A stretch of DNA of 64,000 nt, from contig NZ_VIWO01000001.1 of NCBI RefSeq assembly GCF_007829335.1, positions 496,001 to 560,000 on the forward strand. Direction: 5' to 3'. The notes under the pieces were generated by a model, which did no database searches, was not told where the DNA came from, and saw only the letters and a program-made list of their open reading frames with translations. This document shows positions 8,781 through 17,405 of this stretch, in pieces. Position 1 is the first letter of the stretch, and every line of letters starts with the position of its first letter. This stretch comes from Chitinophaga polysaccharea. Its GTDB lineage: Bacteria; Bacteroidota; Bacteroidia; Chitinophagales; Chitinophagaceae. The position numbers were made by a program, and so were the translations under genes.

Positions 8781-10739
8781 ATGCAACTCTATTGCAACTC
8801 TTTAACAGAATATAAGCGACTGGCCACCCTGGAAGTGAAGGTGGGGGATCTGATCATCGGTAACTTTAACCCGGTGCGCATTCAAACAATGACCACCACC
8901 GATACCATGGATACTGCGGCCACTGTAGCCCAAACCATCCGCTGTATTGAAGCAGGCGCTGAGCTGGTAAGAATTACCGCCCCCAGTAAGAAAGAGGCGG
9001 ATAACTTATTGGTTATCAAGAATGAACTTCGCAAACAAGGATATACTACTCCCCTGGTGGCCGATATTCACTTTACCCCCAATGCCGCGGAAATTGCCGC
9101 CCGTATCGTGGAAAAAGTGCGTGTAAACCCCGGGAATTATGTAGATAAAAAGAAATTTGAACAGATTGATTATACCGACAGCGAATACCAGGAAGAAATA
9201 GACCGTATCCGGGAACGCTTTTCCCCGCTGGTAAAGATCTGTAAAGAATACGGTACTGCTATGCGCATAGGCACCAACCATGGTTCCCTGAGCGACCGCA
9301 TCATGAGCCGCTATGGCGATACCCCCATGGGTATGGTGGAAAGCGCCATGGAATTCTTACGCATCGCAGAAGATCTGCATTATCGCAATATAGTGCTGAG
9401 CATGAAAGCCAGCAATCCGCAGGTAATGGTGCAGGCATACCGCCTGCTGGTACAAACCATGCAACAGGAGCTGGGACACTGCTACCCGCTGCACCTGGGC
9501 GTTACTGAAGCCGGCGATGGTGAAGATGGCCGCATTAAATCGGCTATCGGCATCGGTACGCTGCTCGAAGATGGCGTAGGTGATACTATTCGCGTATCTC
9601 TCACAGAAGATCCTGAATTTGAACTCCCGGTATGTAAGGATATCGTGAAACGCTATACTAACCGCCAGGACACCATTGCGCTCCAACCAGTTACACAGGT
9701 ACCCTACTCCCCGTTTGAATACCAACGCCGAGAGAGCGTGGCCGTAGAAAATACCGGCGACAAACAAGTACCGGTGGTAGTAGCTGATTACAGCCAGCAG
9801 GGCACTCTTGCACCAGAACACTTGCAGGCTATCGGCTATGTATACGATGCCCCCAGCGATAAATGGAACATCGGAGATGCAGCAGCAGATTATTTATATA
9901 CCGGCAAACAGGTTCCTGGCTTCGGCTTGCCAGGCACCCTTCGCGTGGTGGTAGATGCTGACCACTGGCAGCATACAGCTTCTTCCACTGAAATAGTACC
10001 TTACTTTACCGCCGAACAATATGTACAAGCCCTGGCCAATGGTAAAACTGCGCCGGTGAACTTTGTACAGTACGACTGTAACAGCGGTGACGCTGTCCAG
10101 GAGTCATTACTCCGCCAGTTGCAGCAACCGGCCATTGCCGCCAATACCATACTGGTGGCCACTGCTACCGGCAGCAACGCTATGGCGGCCATCAGGCATT
10201 TATTTATTTCTCTGCTGACAGACAATATCAAAGTGCCGGTAATCATACAAAGTATCAGTCAACAGCCTACGGCCGATGAACACCTGATCCACCACGCTAC
10301 CGAAGCGGGCGCTCTCCTGCTGGATGGTTTCGGCGATGGCATATGGCTGACCAATCAGTCGCCTGTTGCTGGCGAAATGGCCTCGCTCAACAACATTGCC
10401 TTTGGTATTTTACAGGCTACCCGCACCCGTATTTCCAAAACAGAATATATCTCCTGCCCATCCTGCGGCCGCACCCTGTTTGACCTACAGGAAACCACTG
10501 CCAGGATACGGGCAGTAACCCATCACCTGAAAGGCGTTAAGATAGCCATCATGGGCTGTATCGTGAATGGACCCGGTGAAATGGCCGATGCCGATTTCGG
10601 ATATGTAGGCAGCGGTGTAGGAAAAATTACCCTGTACAGAGGAAAAGAAATCGTGAAAAGAGGCCTTAACAGCGACGTAGCGGTGAATGAACTTATTAAC
10701 CTGATCCGCGAAAACGGCATGTGGGTAGATAAGAATTAA
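8781..10739 (+). CDS. ispG: 4-hydroxy-3-methylbut-2-enyl diphosphate synthase, long form
   Basis: IspG (GcpE) reduces methylerythritol cyclodiphosphate to HMBPP in the MEP isoprenoid pathway, using a 4Fe-4S cluster. The N-terminal TIM barrel is clear (VRIQTMTTTDTMD; RVNPGNYVDKKKF; GTNHGSLSDRIM). The C-terminal cluster domain has Cys559 and Cys562 (SCPSCGRTLFD), Cys593 (GCIVNGPGE) and the catalytic Glu600. At 652 residues it is much longer than the roughly 370-residue E. coli enzyme. The extra middle domain (about residues 290-545) is the one known from plants and Bacteroidetes. The frame chosen starts just upstream of the conserved LATLEVKVGDLIIG strand. It is monocistronic or followed by the small gene at 10823. 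Confidence 0.97.
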   Translation: MQLYCNSLTEYKRLATLEVKVGDLIIGNFNPVRIQTMTTTDTMDTAATVAQTIRCIEAGAELVRITAPSKKEADNLLVIKNELRKQGYTTPLVADIHFTPNAAEIAARIVEKVRVNPGNYVDKKKFEQIDYTDSEYQEEIDRIRERFSPLVKICKEYGTAMRIGTNHGSLSDRIMSRYGDTPMGMVESAMEFLRIAEDLHYRNIVLSMKASNPQVMVQAYRLLVQTMQQELGHCYPLHLGVTEAGDGEDGRIKSAIGIGTLLEDGVGDTIRVSLTEDPEFELPVCKDIVKRYTNRQDTIALQPVTQVPYSPFEYQRRESVAVENTGDKQVPVVVADYSQQGTLAPEHLQAIGYVYDAPSDKWNIGDAAADYLYTGKQVPGFGLPGTLRVVVDADHWQHTASSTEIVPYFTAEQYVQALANGKTAPVNFVQYDCNSGDAVQESLLRQLQQPAIAANTILVATATGSNAMAAIRHLFISLLTDNIKVPVIIQSISQQPTADEHLIHHATEAGALLLDGFGDGIWLTNQSPVAGEMASLNNIAFGILQATRTRISKTEYISCPSCGRTLFDLQETTARIRAVTHHLKGVKIAIMGCIVNGPGEMADADFGYVGSGVGKITLYRGKEIVKRGLNSDVAVNELINLIRENGMWVDKN

Positions 10740-10822
10740 TTATTAAATATTGCTTAAAAATAAAGCCTGGCGGATACAGCAATGGAGAAAAAAGCTTAAA
10801 TTTTCATAAAACATATTTGATC

Positions 10823-11167
10823 ATGAAAAAGCTCCTCACCGGATTACTGGCCATGTTTATGGGTTTCACCGTAATGGCACAGGCACCTGCAACTGCAGCA
10901 AAAAAAGAAGTAAAGGCAACTAAGGCTAAAACTGAAAAAGCTGAGAAGAAAGCTGAAAAAGTAGAGAAAAAAGCCACTGCTGCAACTCCTGCTACTCCTG
11001 CGACTCCTGCTACTGCCGTTGGTCCTACCAAAAAAGATGGTACTCCTGATAAGCGCTTTAAAGCCAATAAAGCTGCTGCCGCTCCTGCAGGTCCAACTAA
11101 AAAAGACGGTACTCCTGACATGCGTTACAAATCAAACAACAAGAACGCTGGCAAGAAAAAAGCATAA
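10823..11167 (+). CDS. Small secreted Lys/Ala-rich protein with two GPTKKDGTPD repeats
   Basis: I do not recognise a named function. The 114-residue product has a signal peptide (about 1-20, MGFTVMAQ). A Lys/Ala/Glu-rich helix-like stretch and an ATPATPATPAT linker follow. Then come two copies of a GPTKKDGTPD[KM]R[FY]K motif about 24 residues apart. Small basic exported proteins with a TKKDGTPD motif occur in Bacteroidetes. A TTG six bases upstream gives a longer reading, but the ATG at 10823 places the signal peptide better. A strong terminator follows, so the gene forms its own unit or ends the ispG unit. Confidence 0.75.
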   Translation: MKKLLTGLLAMFMGFTVMAQAPATAAKKEVKATKAKTEKAEKKAEKVEKKATAATPATPATPATAVGPTKKDGTPDKRFKANKAAAAPAGPTKKDGTPDMRYKSNNKNAGKKKA

Positions 11168-11207
11168 CCTGGTCGTCTGACTAACACTAAATAATTAATT
11201 TCCAGAG

Positions 11208-11242
11208 CCCCGTACAGCCGTTGCTGTACGGGGTTTTCTTTT
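11208..11242 (+). terminator. Strong intrinsic terminator after the small repeat protein
   Basis: CCCCGTACAGC (11208-11218) and GCTGTACGGGG (11223-11233) form a perfect 11-bp stem with a 4-base loop, followed by TTTTCTTTT. Confidence 0.9.
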
Positions 11243-11294
11243 AAAAATATTTTTACTTACTTTTATCGCTTCACGTTTTTGTTACCAGGTGTCC

Positions 11295-11360
11295 ATAACT
11301 AAATGTTATTAGTAATAGTTATTAGTTATTTGACATCGCTTTGGGGGACGACTACCTTTG
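11295..11360 (+). promoter_or_regulatory. Promoter and operator of the TsdA-like cluster
   Basis: The -33 TTTG (11329-11332) and -7 TACCTTTG (11353-11360) are 20 bases apart, a full match to the Bacteroidetes promoter. Just upstream, ATAACTAA (11295-11302) and TTAGTTAT (11322-11329) are inverted repeats. Between them GTTATTAGT occurs twice in direct orientation (11305-11313 and 11318-11326). This is a likely binding site for the LysR protein encoded at the end of the cluster. Confidence 0.7.
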
Positions 11361-11390
11361 TAGCATCATTCCACCAACCTGTAATTTCAA

Positions 11391-12386
11391 ATGGAAGCCA
11401 GAAAAGTTCAACGTTATAAGCGGGTCTTATCCGGAGCCCTGATATGCCTGCTTATTTTAGCATTATTGGTAGGTATAGAAACCTATTTGTTATCCGTTCG
11501 CCCACTTATCTATTCCGGCCCGACAGCAGTCGCATCCGAGCCAGCAGCTATGCCCTGGCAGCCGCCGGCCGCCAGCACGCTGCCCAACGGAGAAGCCGGT
11601 ATCACCGTGCTCTACGGACAGGCATTAATTCGCGAAACAGCCACGTTCTTCGGGCCTAATGGAAGCATACGCCCGCTCACCAATGGTATGAATTGCCAGA
11701 ACTGCCACCTGCAGGCCGGCACCAAACCTTTCGGCAATAACTACAGTACCACTGCCCGCTCCTACCCTAAATTCAGGGCAAGATCCAACAGTCTGGAAAC
11801 GCTGAATAAGCGCATCAGCGACTGTTTTGAACGCAGCCTGAATGGGACTGCACCAGACAGCAATTCGCGGGAAATGGGCGCCATCAAAGCCTATATCGAA
11901 TGGCTGGGTAGCGGCGTAACTACTGATGAAAAACCCATCGGTAGCGGCATTCCCAAACTGGCGCTGCTGTCGCGCGCAGCCAGCCCGGAAAATGGCGCTA
12001 AAGTATATGCACAGCAATGCAAAACCTGCCATGGCAACCAGGGAGAAGGCGTAAAGAATCCTGATAGTGTTACCTACGTGTATCCGCCGCTGTGGGGCCC
12101 CCATAGCTACAACGATGGCGCCGGCCTATATCGCCTGAGCACCTTTGCGGGTTATGTAAAATATAATATGCCTTTTGGCGTAGATTACAACAGCACCAGG
12201 CTCTCTGACGAAGAGGCCTGGGATGTAGCTGCCTTTATTAACTCCCAGCCAAGGCCGCATAAAGACCAGTCGGCCGACTGGAAGGACATCAAACAAAAAC
12301 CTATTGATTTTCCATTTGGTCCGTATGCAGACAAATACTCTGAAACACGGCATAAATACGGGCCCTATATTTCCATGCAACATTAA
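11391..12386 (+). CDS. tsdA: Dihaem cytochrome c, thiosulfate dehydrogenase (TsdA)-like
   Basis: 331 residues, membrane anchored by one N-terminal segment (about 12-33). Two haem-binding motifs are present: CQNCH at 102-106 and CKTCH at 210-214. Cys145 in DCFERSLNG matches the Cys that ligates haem 1 in TsdA enzymes, and Met260 in KYNMPFG matches the haem 2 ligand region. The GMNCQNCHLQAGT start of the first haem domain is also typical of TsdA. These enzymes join two thiosulfate molecules to tetrathionate, or do the reverse, in the periplasm. First gene of a four-gene run with a DsrE-like protein. Direction of catalysis is not predictable; another dihaem cytochrome role is possible but less likely given Cys145. 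Confidence 0.85.
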   Translation: MEARKVQRYKRVLSGALICLLILALLVGIETYLLSVRPLIYSGPTAVASEPAAMPWQPPAASTLPNGEAGITVLYGQALIRETATFFGPNGSIRPLTNGMNCQNCHLQAGTKPFGNNYSTTARSYPKFRARSNSLETLNKRISDCFERSLNGTAPDSNSREMGAIKAYIEWLGSGVTTDEKPIGSGIPKLALLSRAASPENGAKVYAQQCKTCHGNQGEGVKNPDSVTYVYPPLWGPHSYNDGAGLYRLSTFAGYVKYNMPFGVDYNSTRLSDEEAWDVAAFINSQPRPHKDQSADWKDIKQKPIDFPFGPYADKYSETRHKYGPYISMQH

Positions 12387-12406
12387 TCGTAAACATTAAA
12401 CGCCTT

Positions 12407-12826
12407 ATGAAGAAGTTAGTTTTTCTCCTTTGTCTTTTTAGCCTGTTGGGTACCCAGTACGCCATGAGCCAGCGCAAATCAAAGTACAAAGCTGTTTATC
12501 AGCTCAACAGTGACGATGATAAAGTAATTCGCAATACATTGCGTAACATAAAGAATGCATTGGAGGATCCCCGCCTGCAAAATAAAGTAACTATAGAACT
12601 GGTAGCCCATGGCGGTGGCATTACTGCCTATAAAAAGGATAAGCCTTATGAATCGCTGCTGCAAGACCTCCTGGATAAGGGCGTTATCCTGGTGGAATGC
12701 GAAAACACCATGCGGGAAAGGAATATCACCAAAGACGAGCTTTTTCCTTTCATTCAATATACGCCCAGCGGTAATGGCGAATTAATTATCAAACAGTCTG
12801 AAGGCTGGCATTACGTACACCCATAA
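12407..12826 (+). CDS. Exported DsrE-family protein
   Basis: 139 residues with a signal peptide (about 1-23). The mature part follows the DsrE/DsrF alpha/beta pattern: VYQLNSDDDKVIRNTLRNIKNAL, then VTIELVAHGGGITAY, then LLDKGVILVECENTM with one Cys. DsrE-like proteins transfer sulfur or persulfide; a periplasmic form beside a TsdA-like cytochrome points to handling of reduced sulfur compounds, which is inference. The gap to the cytochrome gene is 20 bases and to the next gene 10 bases, so they share a transcript. Confidence 0.82.
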   Translation: MKKLVFLLCLFSLLGTQYAMSQRKSKYKAVYQLNSDDDKVIRNTLRNIKNALEDPRLQNKVTIELVAHGGGITAYKKDKPYESLLQDLLDKGVILVECENTMRERNITKDELFPFIQYTPSGNGELIIKQSEGWHYVHP

Positions 12827-12836
12827 ACGAAAACAC

Positions 12837-13754
12837 ATGAAGTATTTTGCAACATGGCTGATAGTAATGGTATTATTGGCCGGAGAACTATATGCCCAGG
12901 ATCACCAGTTTGACCCGCCCTGGAATACGCCACCAGCCGCTGGTGTATCGTTTACCGTACCTGGTATCGACAATGCGCCGGACCTGTACGGCGATATCAT
13001 CGATCCTCAGCTGGTTATTTTCTTTGCCGGCAACCAGTTTATGGTGATAGACTCGCTTATCCATGATTTCAAACAGGTATATCCTCAATACCAACGGGTA
13101 TTTGCGGAAACGTTGCCCCCAGGCATACTGGCACAGCAGATTCTTACCGGCTCCCTGGTGATGGGTAACCTTCGTATAGCCATACAGCCAGATATTTATA
13201 CTGCCGGCAAAAGCCGCATTGATCAGCTAAAGGACAGCTTTTCTGTGGTAAGAAATTATGCCGACAATACGCTGGCCATTATGGTACAAAAGGGCAATCC
13301 GAAAAAGATTGGCGGGTTGAAAGACCTGGGCCGCAAAGATGTACGGGTAGCCATGCCTAACCCGGCCTGGGAAGGCATTGGGAAACGTATAGAAGAAGCC
13401 TATGTAAAGGCCGGTGGCCCCTCTTTGAAAGAAGCCGTGATGAAAGATAAGACCGCCAAAGGCAGTACTTACCTGACCAAAATTCATCACCGGGAAACCC
13501 CGCTGCGTATCCTGTATAAACAGGCAGATGCCGGCCCGGTATGGCTTACCGAAGCCTGGTACCAGCAAATGATCGGGCACCCCATAAGCCTGGTGAAGAT
13601 CCCTGAAAAAGAGAATATCAGGGCCACTTATTGGGCAGGTATTCTTAAATCAGCCCCCCATCCACAGGCCGCAAAAGACTTTATGGAATTCCTGATGGGG
13701 CCACGGGGACAACAGATTTATAAACACTTTGGCTTTGCCCCGCCTGAGTTGTAA
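12837..13754 (+). CDS. Orphan periplasmic substrate-binding protein (ModA/type 2 family)
   Basis: 305 residues with a signal peptide ending near LYAQD. The fold resembles extracellular solute-binding proteins of the molybdate/sulfate group: AGNQFMVIDSLIHDFKQVYP, then NTLAIMVQKGNPKKIGGLKDLGRKDVRVAMPNPAWEGIGKRI, and near the C-terminus AKDFMEFLMGPRGQQIYKHFGF. No permease or ATPase gene lies nearby, so it may act as a sensor or chaperone, or use a transporter encoded elsewhere. Its place in the sulfur cluster suggests an oxyanion such as sulfate, thiosulfate or molybdate as ligand; this is inference from context. Confidence 0.82.
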   Translation: MKYFATWLIVMVLLAGELYAQDHQFDPPWNTPPAAGVSFTVPGIDNAPDLYGDIIDPQLVIFFAGNQFMVIDSLIHDFKQVYPQYQRVFAETLPPGILAQQILTGSLVMGNLRIAIQPDIYTAGKSRIDQLKDSFSVVRNYADNTLAIMVQKGNPKKIGGLKDLGRKDVRVAMPNPAWEGIGKRIEEAYVKAGGPSLKEAVMKDKTAKGSTYLTKIHHRETPLRILYKQADAGPVWLTEAWYQQMIGHPISLVKIPEKENIRATYWAGILKSAPHPQAAKDFMEFLMGPRGQQIYKHFGFAPPEL

Positions 13755-13776
13755 GGTTATTTTGTATTTTTATTGC

Positions 13777-14670
13777 ATGTTCGATTTCAGACTCAGGGTA
13801 TTTCATACCGTCGCCAAACGCCTAAGCTTTACCAAAGCTGCAGAGGAGTTATATATTTCCCAACCTGCTGTGACCAAGCATATTCATGAGCTGGAACAAC
13901 AACTGGGAATGGCCCTCTTTGAAAGGATAGGCAACAAAATTAAATTAACCCGCGCCGGTATGCTAGTCATGCATCACGCAGAAATCATTTTTACCGACTA
14001 TCGCAACCTGGAATACGACGTCAATCAACTAAAACATATGCAGGGTGGTTTGCTGCCCATAGGGGCCAGCACCACCATTGCCCAATACCTTATACCGCCG
14101 CTGCTGGCCAAGTTCAACCAACGTTATCCGGATGTAAAAACATCCCTGACCAACGGTAATACCGAGCAGATTGAGCAGGCACTGTTTGAAAAAACAATAC
14201 AGCTGGGTATTATAGAGGGCAGTTCCAAAAATCCATTACTGAAATACGTAGAGTTTGCGAAAGATGAAATTGTGCTGGTAGGAAATGTAAAACACCGTTA
14301 TGGCAATGGAGAACCCCTTACCGCCACCGACCTGAAAACCATTCCCCTGCTGATGCGGGAACATGGTTCTGGTACGCTCGAGGTAATTACCGAAGAGCTG
14401 AAACGATTAAAATTAAAGATCACCGACCTGAATGTAGCCATGTACATGGGTAGTACAGAAAGTATCAAATCATACCTTCACCATTCGCCCTGTGCTGCCT
14501 TTATTTCCCTGCAGGCTGTACAGCGCGAACTGGAGCTGGGAGAGTTTACCATTTTGCCGGTAAAAAACTTCAAGCTGGTGAGAAAGCTCCATTTCACTTA
14601 CCTACAGGGTTTGCAGGATAAGCTTTGCCAGCTTTTTATCCGGTTTGCGCGGCAAAACATGACGGAATAA
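13777..14670 (+). CDS. LysR-family transcriptional regulator
   Basis: 298 residues from the ATG at 13777; a longer in-frame reading from 13729 would add non-conserved residues overlapping the previous gene. The winged helix-turn-helix is clear (FHTVAKRLSFTKAAEELYISQPAVTKHIHELEQQLG). The effector-binding domain follows (GGLLPIGASTTIAQYLIPPLLAKFNQRYPDV). It is of the CysB/CbbR general type. The gene begins 22 bases after the binding protein and ends the cluster. LysR proteins usually control their own neighbourhood, and the repeats at 11295-11329 are a plausible target. Small inducer unknown, possibly a sulfur oxyanion. Confidence 0.95.
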   Translation: MFDFRLRVFHTVAKRLSFTKAAEELYISQPAVTKHIHELEQQLGMALFERIGNKIKLTRAGMLVMHHAEIIFTDYRNLEYDVNQLKHMQGGLLPIGASTTIAQYLIPPLLAKFNQRYPDVKTSLTNGNTEQIEQALFEKTIQLGIIEGSSKNPLLKYVEFAKDEIVLVGNVKHRYGNGEPLTATDLKTIPLLMREHGSGTLEVITEELKRLKLKITDLNVAMYMGSTESIKSYLHHSPCAAFISLQAVQRELELGEFTILPVKNFKLVRKLHFTYLQGLQDKLCQLFIRFARQNMTE

Positions 14671-14686
14671 CGGGCATCTACCTACG

Positions 14687-15193
14687 TTATTTATTAAGCA
14701 GGTGCCAGTGCAACATTTCCCCCGAAGTCATGGTTTCTTTCATTCCCAGGTGCTGTAATATTTTCCTGGAAGATGTGTTGGTAATATCGCATTCTGCTAT
14801 CAGTTTTCTGACATGGGGTTGCTGGAAAGCCCATGCTACCAGCGCGGTAGCGGCTTCCTTCATATAACCTTGTCCCCGGTGAGGTGGCAACAGGGCGTAT
14901 CCTATTTCCACGACCCCGTTTTTATCGGGCCGTCCTTTGAATCCAATATCTCCCAACACTGTTTTATCGGCTTTGGACACAATAATCCAGAGCATCCAGG
15001 GATAAGAGGCTGGGTCATGTTGCAGGAGCTCAATAAAATGCGGCAATTGCTCCCTCAGGTCTTGCTGTGGCCATTCGTCCGGAATATGTGCCTGTATTAC
15101 TTCTCCGGCATCCGGATGACGGAGATAGATCTGCGTCAGCAAGGGCAAACGGCAGGGATATATTAATAAGCGTGCAGTATCAAGGGGTAACAT
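14687..15193 (-). CDS. GNAT-family N-acetyltransferase (RimJ-like)
   Basis: 168 residues. The GNAT acetyl-CoA site is visible in VVEIGYALLPPHRGQGYMKEAATALVAWAF. Further marks are PWMLWIIVSKADKTVLGDIGF and NTSSRKILQHLGM, both typical of the RimJ/RimL subgroup that acetylates protein N-termini or small amines. It converges with the LysR gene, with a 16-base gap. Substrate unknown. Confidence 0.88.
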   Translation of the reverse strand: MLPLDTARLLIYPCRLPLLTQIYLRHPDAGEVIQAHIPDEWPQQDLREQLPHFIELLQHDPASYPWMLWIIVSKADKTVLGDIGFKGRPDKNGVVEIGYALLPPHRGQGYMKEAATALVAWAFQQPHVRKLIAECDITNTSSRKILQHLGMKETMTSGEMLHWHLLNK

Positions 15194-15223
15194 AATTCTT
15201 ATTTAATCATTCCTATAGCTTCG

Positions 15224-15976
15224 CTAATGGCTTCCAGGCTTCACCACTGAAGTATCCAGTATTTCTCCTGGCTTGAGTGTATGAATGACCAGGCGCGCAA
15301 TGTCTTCTGTTAATGCTTTCAATTTCTCCGGCGTGCCTGTTAAGGTGGACATGGTACCATAGTGACAGGGAATCACATGTTTTACTTTTAGCAACCTAAT
15401 AGCAAAAGCCGCTTCCAGTGGCCCCATGGTATACCTGTCGCCTATTGGCAAAATAGCAATATCCGGTTCATATATCTCTCCTAATAATTCCATATCGGCA
15501 AACACGGAGGTATCACCGGAATAATACACAGAAATATCGTCGCTCATCCAGATAATAAATCCGTTGGTAGTATGTGGATAGCCGATTTTGCCGTCTGGCA
15601 GGTTCACCTGGGCAAAATGAAAAGCATTTGTCATGGTAATTTTAAGGTCCATAACGGATATGGTGCCGCCAGCATTCATTTGTTCAAAAGTATGTTCTGG
15701 CACACCCTGTTCCTGTAAGTAATAGCGTACAATTGGATTGGCAATTACTTTCGGTGATTTGGTACGGATCAGTTCTATTATTCTACTGTCAAGGTGGTCG
15801 CGATGACCATGCGTAATCAGGATCAGGTCTACCTGTTCCGGGATCGCGATGTCTGTTGGTAAAAATGGATTGTTGGTATACCAGGGATCTACCAGGATAA
15901 CGCGACCTTCGGGGGTATTAATCCGGAAGCTGGCATGGGCCAGGAACTGAATTTGAGAATGCGGCGTGCTCATCAT
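15224..15976 (-). CDS. MBL-fold metal-dependent hydrolase (UPF0173 family)
   Basis: 250 residues, the usual length for UPF0173. Metal ligands are visible: LITHGHRDHLDS (HxHxDH), the Asp in YYSGDTSVFAD and the final His in VIPCHYGTM. The N-terminal QIQFLAHASFRI strand matches the family. These are beta-lactamase-fold hydrolases related to UlaG; the substrate is generally unknown. ATG codons at 15976 and 15973 are both possible. It follows the GNAT gene on the same strand after 30 bases, but its order relative to it makes it upstream, so the two could form an operon. Confidence 0.88.
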   Translation of the reverse strand: MMSTPHSQIQFLAHASFRINTPEGRVILVDPWYTNNPFLPTDIAIPEQVDLILITHGHRDHLDSRIIELIRTKSPKVIANPIVRYYLQEQGVPEHTFEQMNAGGTISVMDLKITMTNAFHFAQVNLPDGKIGYPHTTNGFIIWMSDDISVYYSGDTSVFADMELLGEIYEPDIAILPIGDRYTMGPLEAAFAIRLLKVKHVIPCHYGTMSTLTGTPEKLKALTEDIARLVIHTLKPGEILDTSVVKPGSH

Positions 15977-16034
15977 ATTGGTGCTTTATGATTCCTTTCT
16001 AAATATAACGTTAATAGCACACAATGGAGGAGGC

Positions 16035-16148
16035 AAAAAGCAGAAAGCTAAAAGCAAAAAGCTATGAAAGTGAATGGTCTTTGCGGATATTAAAAATCGC
16101 ATTCTGCATTCGCTTTCATAGCTTTTTGCTTTTAGCTTTTTGCTTTTT
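16035..16148. repeat. Intergenic long-hairpin repeat, copy A
   Basis: Left arm 16035-16075 and right arm 16107-16148 pair over about 41 positions with two or three mismatches. The arms contain AGCTATGAAAG and CTTTCATAGCT and are rich in GCTTTTTGC units. The loop holds a smaller inverted repeat around TTTGCG and CGCA. The sequence is related to copies at 31456-31538 and 33412-33493. It lies after the lipocalin gene (minus strand) and before the UPF0173 gene, so it may also end transcription. Confidence 0.85.
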
Positions 16149-16162
16149 AGCTTTTATTTATA

Positions 16163-16654
16163 TTACTTCCTTTGCAGTGTATAGATAATAGCGGCGTTTT
16201 TACCTTCAAAGTTCACATTTGCTCTCCAGGTCATCATGCTTCCCGCGCCGGTTACTTCCATGCGGTATCCTTCTGTTACGTTTTTGGCTTTATCGCCTGA
16301 GAAGAGTTTCTTGAAGCCAAACAGGGTAACGCCGTTGGATTTGGTGAGCGTCCAGGCAATTTTCTGTGTAACGGGGCTGCACCCGTTATCTGTAGAAGAA
16401 AGTGCGTAGGAACCGCCGGCCCAGTTATCAGGGAGTGTCCATTGGCTACCGACAAAGCATTTTGCACTGGCTTCGTCGAATACAGTTACCTTGGCGTTAT
16501 CCGGAATACCTTCATATTTAACATCAGTCAGCACCCAGTTACCCTTTACGGAGCTTTTGGTAATGTCTTGTGTTACGCCTTGTTTAGGGGAGCAGGAAGA
16601 TGCAAAAACGGCCACGATAGCCATCAGTAATGCTGCAAATGAAAATTTTCTCAT
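16163..16654 (-). CDS. Lipocalin-like lipoprotein
   Basis: 163 residues. A signal sequence with lipobox (AVFASSCSP) predicts a lipid-anchored protein. The body resembles Bacteroidetes lipocalin-like proteins: VKGNWVLTDVKYEG near the start, CFVGSQWTLPDN in the middle, and a C-terminal run of beta strands (GYRMEVTGAGSMMTWRANVNF). Such proteins form small barrels that may bind hydrophobic ligands. Single-gene unit, followed by repeat copy A. The ligand is unknown. Confidence 0.75.
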   Translation of the reverse strand: MRKFSFAALLMAIVAVFASSCSPKQGVTQDITKSSVKGNWVLTDVKYEGIPDNAKVTVFDEASAKCFVGSQWTLPDNWAGGSYALSSTDNGCSPVTQKIAWTLTKSNGVTLFGFKKLFSGDKAKNVTEGYRMEVTGAGSMMTWRANVNFEGKNAAIIYTLQRK

Positions 16655-16781
16655 GGGAAATTAATTTGTGTGTTTAAATGCCATAGTATTCAACACGCAG
16701 TTATCAAATAAGGTTTATAACAGCACGAATACGGCGGCAAGTTCTGCATTTACAATAAACGTACCAAATGAAGCCGGGTTA

Positions 16782-17273
16782 TTAATGGGTTATGTCGGTG
16801 GAGTGAGTGATGGCCGCCACTTTGAGCTTTATTAATATCTCTTCCAGTTGCTGGGCGCGCTGATGAAAGTACCAGGTGCTGGCGGCCAATGACATGGTGA
16901 GTACTGCCATGGCGATAAACCCGCATCTCCACCAGATACTCACGGTAATGCGTCGGCTCCAGAAAGGCTCGAGGCGGATATAAGTGTTCCCGGGATTCGT
17001 AGGCTCATGGGTGTTATAGTTCCACCAGGTCTGTTCTTCCTTCCTCTTATCGGTTCTGAAGCGTTGTAAAACCAAGGTTCTCAGCTCATCAGGCGGTACT
17101 TGCCCCTCCTCTTGTAATTTATCTTCAATCCTCAGTTCAGCAGCAGTAATTTCAATATCCAGCAGCGGGTAAATGAGGCGCAGGTGTAACAACTCTTCTT
17201 CCTGGTCTGGTGAAGTGAGGCCAAGCACGTAGCGCTCAATAATGCCACTTTCGATATAGTCGCTAATATTCAA
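16782..17273 (-). CDS. Membrane anti-sigma-like protein, paralog 2
   Basis: 163 residues. The N-terminus (DYIESGIIERYVLGLTSPDQ, then EEELLHLRLIYPLLDIEI) resembles the sigma-binding region of RskA-type anti-sigma factors. A membrane segment lies at about 115-135 and is followed by a short tail. It lacks the large outer domain of typical RskA proteins. The start codon is TTG (17273); no in-frame ATG exists before the conserved region, and the start aligns exactly with that of the paralog at 17882. It is third in a set sigma - paralog 1 - paralog 2, with a 131-base AT-rich gap before it. Function as an anti-sigma factor is inferred from resemblance and position. Confidence 0.7.
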   Translation of the reverse strand: MNISDYIESGIIERYVLGLTSPDQEEELLHLRLIYPLLDIEITAAELRIEDKLQEEGQVPPDELRTLVLQRFRTDKRKEEQTWWNYNTHEPTNPGNTYIRLEPFWSRRITVSIWWRCGFIAMAVLTMSLAASTWYFHQRAQQLEEILIKLKVAAITHSTDITH

Positions 17274-17405
17274 ACCCTTAGTTTACAAAAACCAGCCACC
17301 ATTAAATATGGTTAATTAATACCATATTTATAAATACGGTAAATCACCCCTCGGTGGATTGTCAAATTTATATTTTTTTTAAATAACGATTTTCGGAGGT
17401 AAAAA

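Noticed and set aside
8777..8815. A 12-codon upstream frame overlapping the ispG start
   Set aside because: Too short and out of frame to annotate; noted only as a possible influence on initiation.
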